Positions 63,865 to 64,000 of a DNA stretch of 64,000 nt are shown in pieces. The translations under genes and the position numbers were made by a program. The notes below the pieces were generated by a model. That model was not told where the DNA came from and did not search any database. It saw only the letters and a program-made list of their open reading frames with translations. Position 1 is the stretch's first letter; each line of letters starts with the position of its first letter. Location: contig NZ_JAHYCA010000001.1 of assembly GCF_019430905.1 (NCBI RefSeq), forward strand, positions 543,095 through 607,094, read 5' to 3'. Source of the DNA: Billgrantia antri (GTDB taxonomy: Bacteria; Pseudomonadota; Gammaproteobacteria; Pseudomonadales; Halomonadaceae).

Positions 63865-64000
63865 AGCACGCACGGATCGCCTATGAAGGCCGCGTCCAGC
63901 AGGCCTGGGAAGACAGCGGCATGGTACGCCTGGCGGATGGCCGGCGCGTGGCGGAAACCGAGGTGGTGTGGCTGCCGCCGGTGACACCGGGCACGATTTT
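63861..64000 (+). CDS. hpaG2: FAH-family protein (HpaG2-like), cut by window end
   Basis: The first 46 residues of a second FAH-family protein: MKHARIAYEGRVQQAW, then RVAETEVVWLPPVTPGTIF. This matches the N-terminus of HpaG2, the partner half of HpaG1. It overlaps hpaG1 by 4 bp and continues past the right edge, so length and catalytic residues cannot be checked. Confidence 0.75.
   Translation, partial: MKHARIAYEGRVQQAWEDSGMVRLADGRRVAETEVVWLPPVTPGTI

Overview
The window is high-GC, gene-dense chromosomal DNA from a gammaproteobacterium, most likely a halophilic or marine Halomonadaceae member (Halomonas-like). This is inferred from protein character: RecBCD, TRAP and Bug-type uptake systems, many LysR/GntR/IclR/AraC regulators, and a Pantoea-type zeaxanthin glucoside cluster. 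No rRNA, tRNA, CRISPR array or transposase gene was seen.

Layout. 0-7.5 kb: an AhpD-like protein, two diguanylate cyclases, and methylmalonate-semialdehyde dehydrogenase (mmsA) with a divergent LysR regulator. 7.7-10.9 kb: tryptophan catabolism (kynA-kynU) with a divergent LysR regulator. 10.9-12.4 kb: SelO. 12.4-19.1 kb: a malonate operon (TRAP transporter matPQM, malonyl-CoA decarboxylase matA, malonyl-CoA synthetase matB) under a divergent GntR regulator. 19.2-28.4 kb: a Fur-box-preceded ferric-siderophore reductase, a chemoreceptor, two small secreted EF-hand proteins, two AraC regulators, an SDR enzyme, a flavin reductase-like protein and a 5'-nucleotidase.

28.6-46.6 kb: recC, then a complete carotenoid cluster (crtE divergent from fni-crtX-crtY-crtI-crtB, with crtZ and a coupled secreted protein on the opposite strand), then recB-recD. 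The carotenoid genes therefore sit inside what is usually one recCBD locus. They should make zeaxanthin and its glucosides. recB carries an in-frame, translated palindromic repeat. A 146-bp palindromic MITE-like element follows recD.

47.7-53.3 kb: an AT-richer accessory island. It holds a DUF2971 gene and a large STAND NTPase with a helical-repeat C-terminus, preceded by a Cap4/DUF4297-like nuclease fragment. Translating the junction shows that nuclease and NTPase were, or are expressed as, one Avs-like protein interrupted by a -1 frame change at an A6 run. This is the best candidate for an undescribed defence system here.

53.3-58.9 kb: housekeeping and stress genes (DUF6544 protein, a frameshifted GFA-family gene, FrnE-like DsbA protein, IsdG-like monooxygenase, nucleosidase, MFS exporter with HxlR regulator, TrxC). 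59.0-64.0 kb: an aromatic-acid catabolic locus (amidohydrolase, Rid protein, Bug receptor; divergent flavin reductase-like gene, IclR regulator, hpaG1 and the start of hpaG2), cut by the window end. Gene functions are family-level inferences from the translated sequences; regulatory sites were read by eye.
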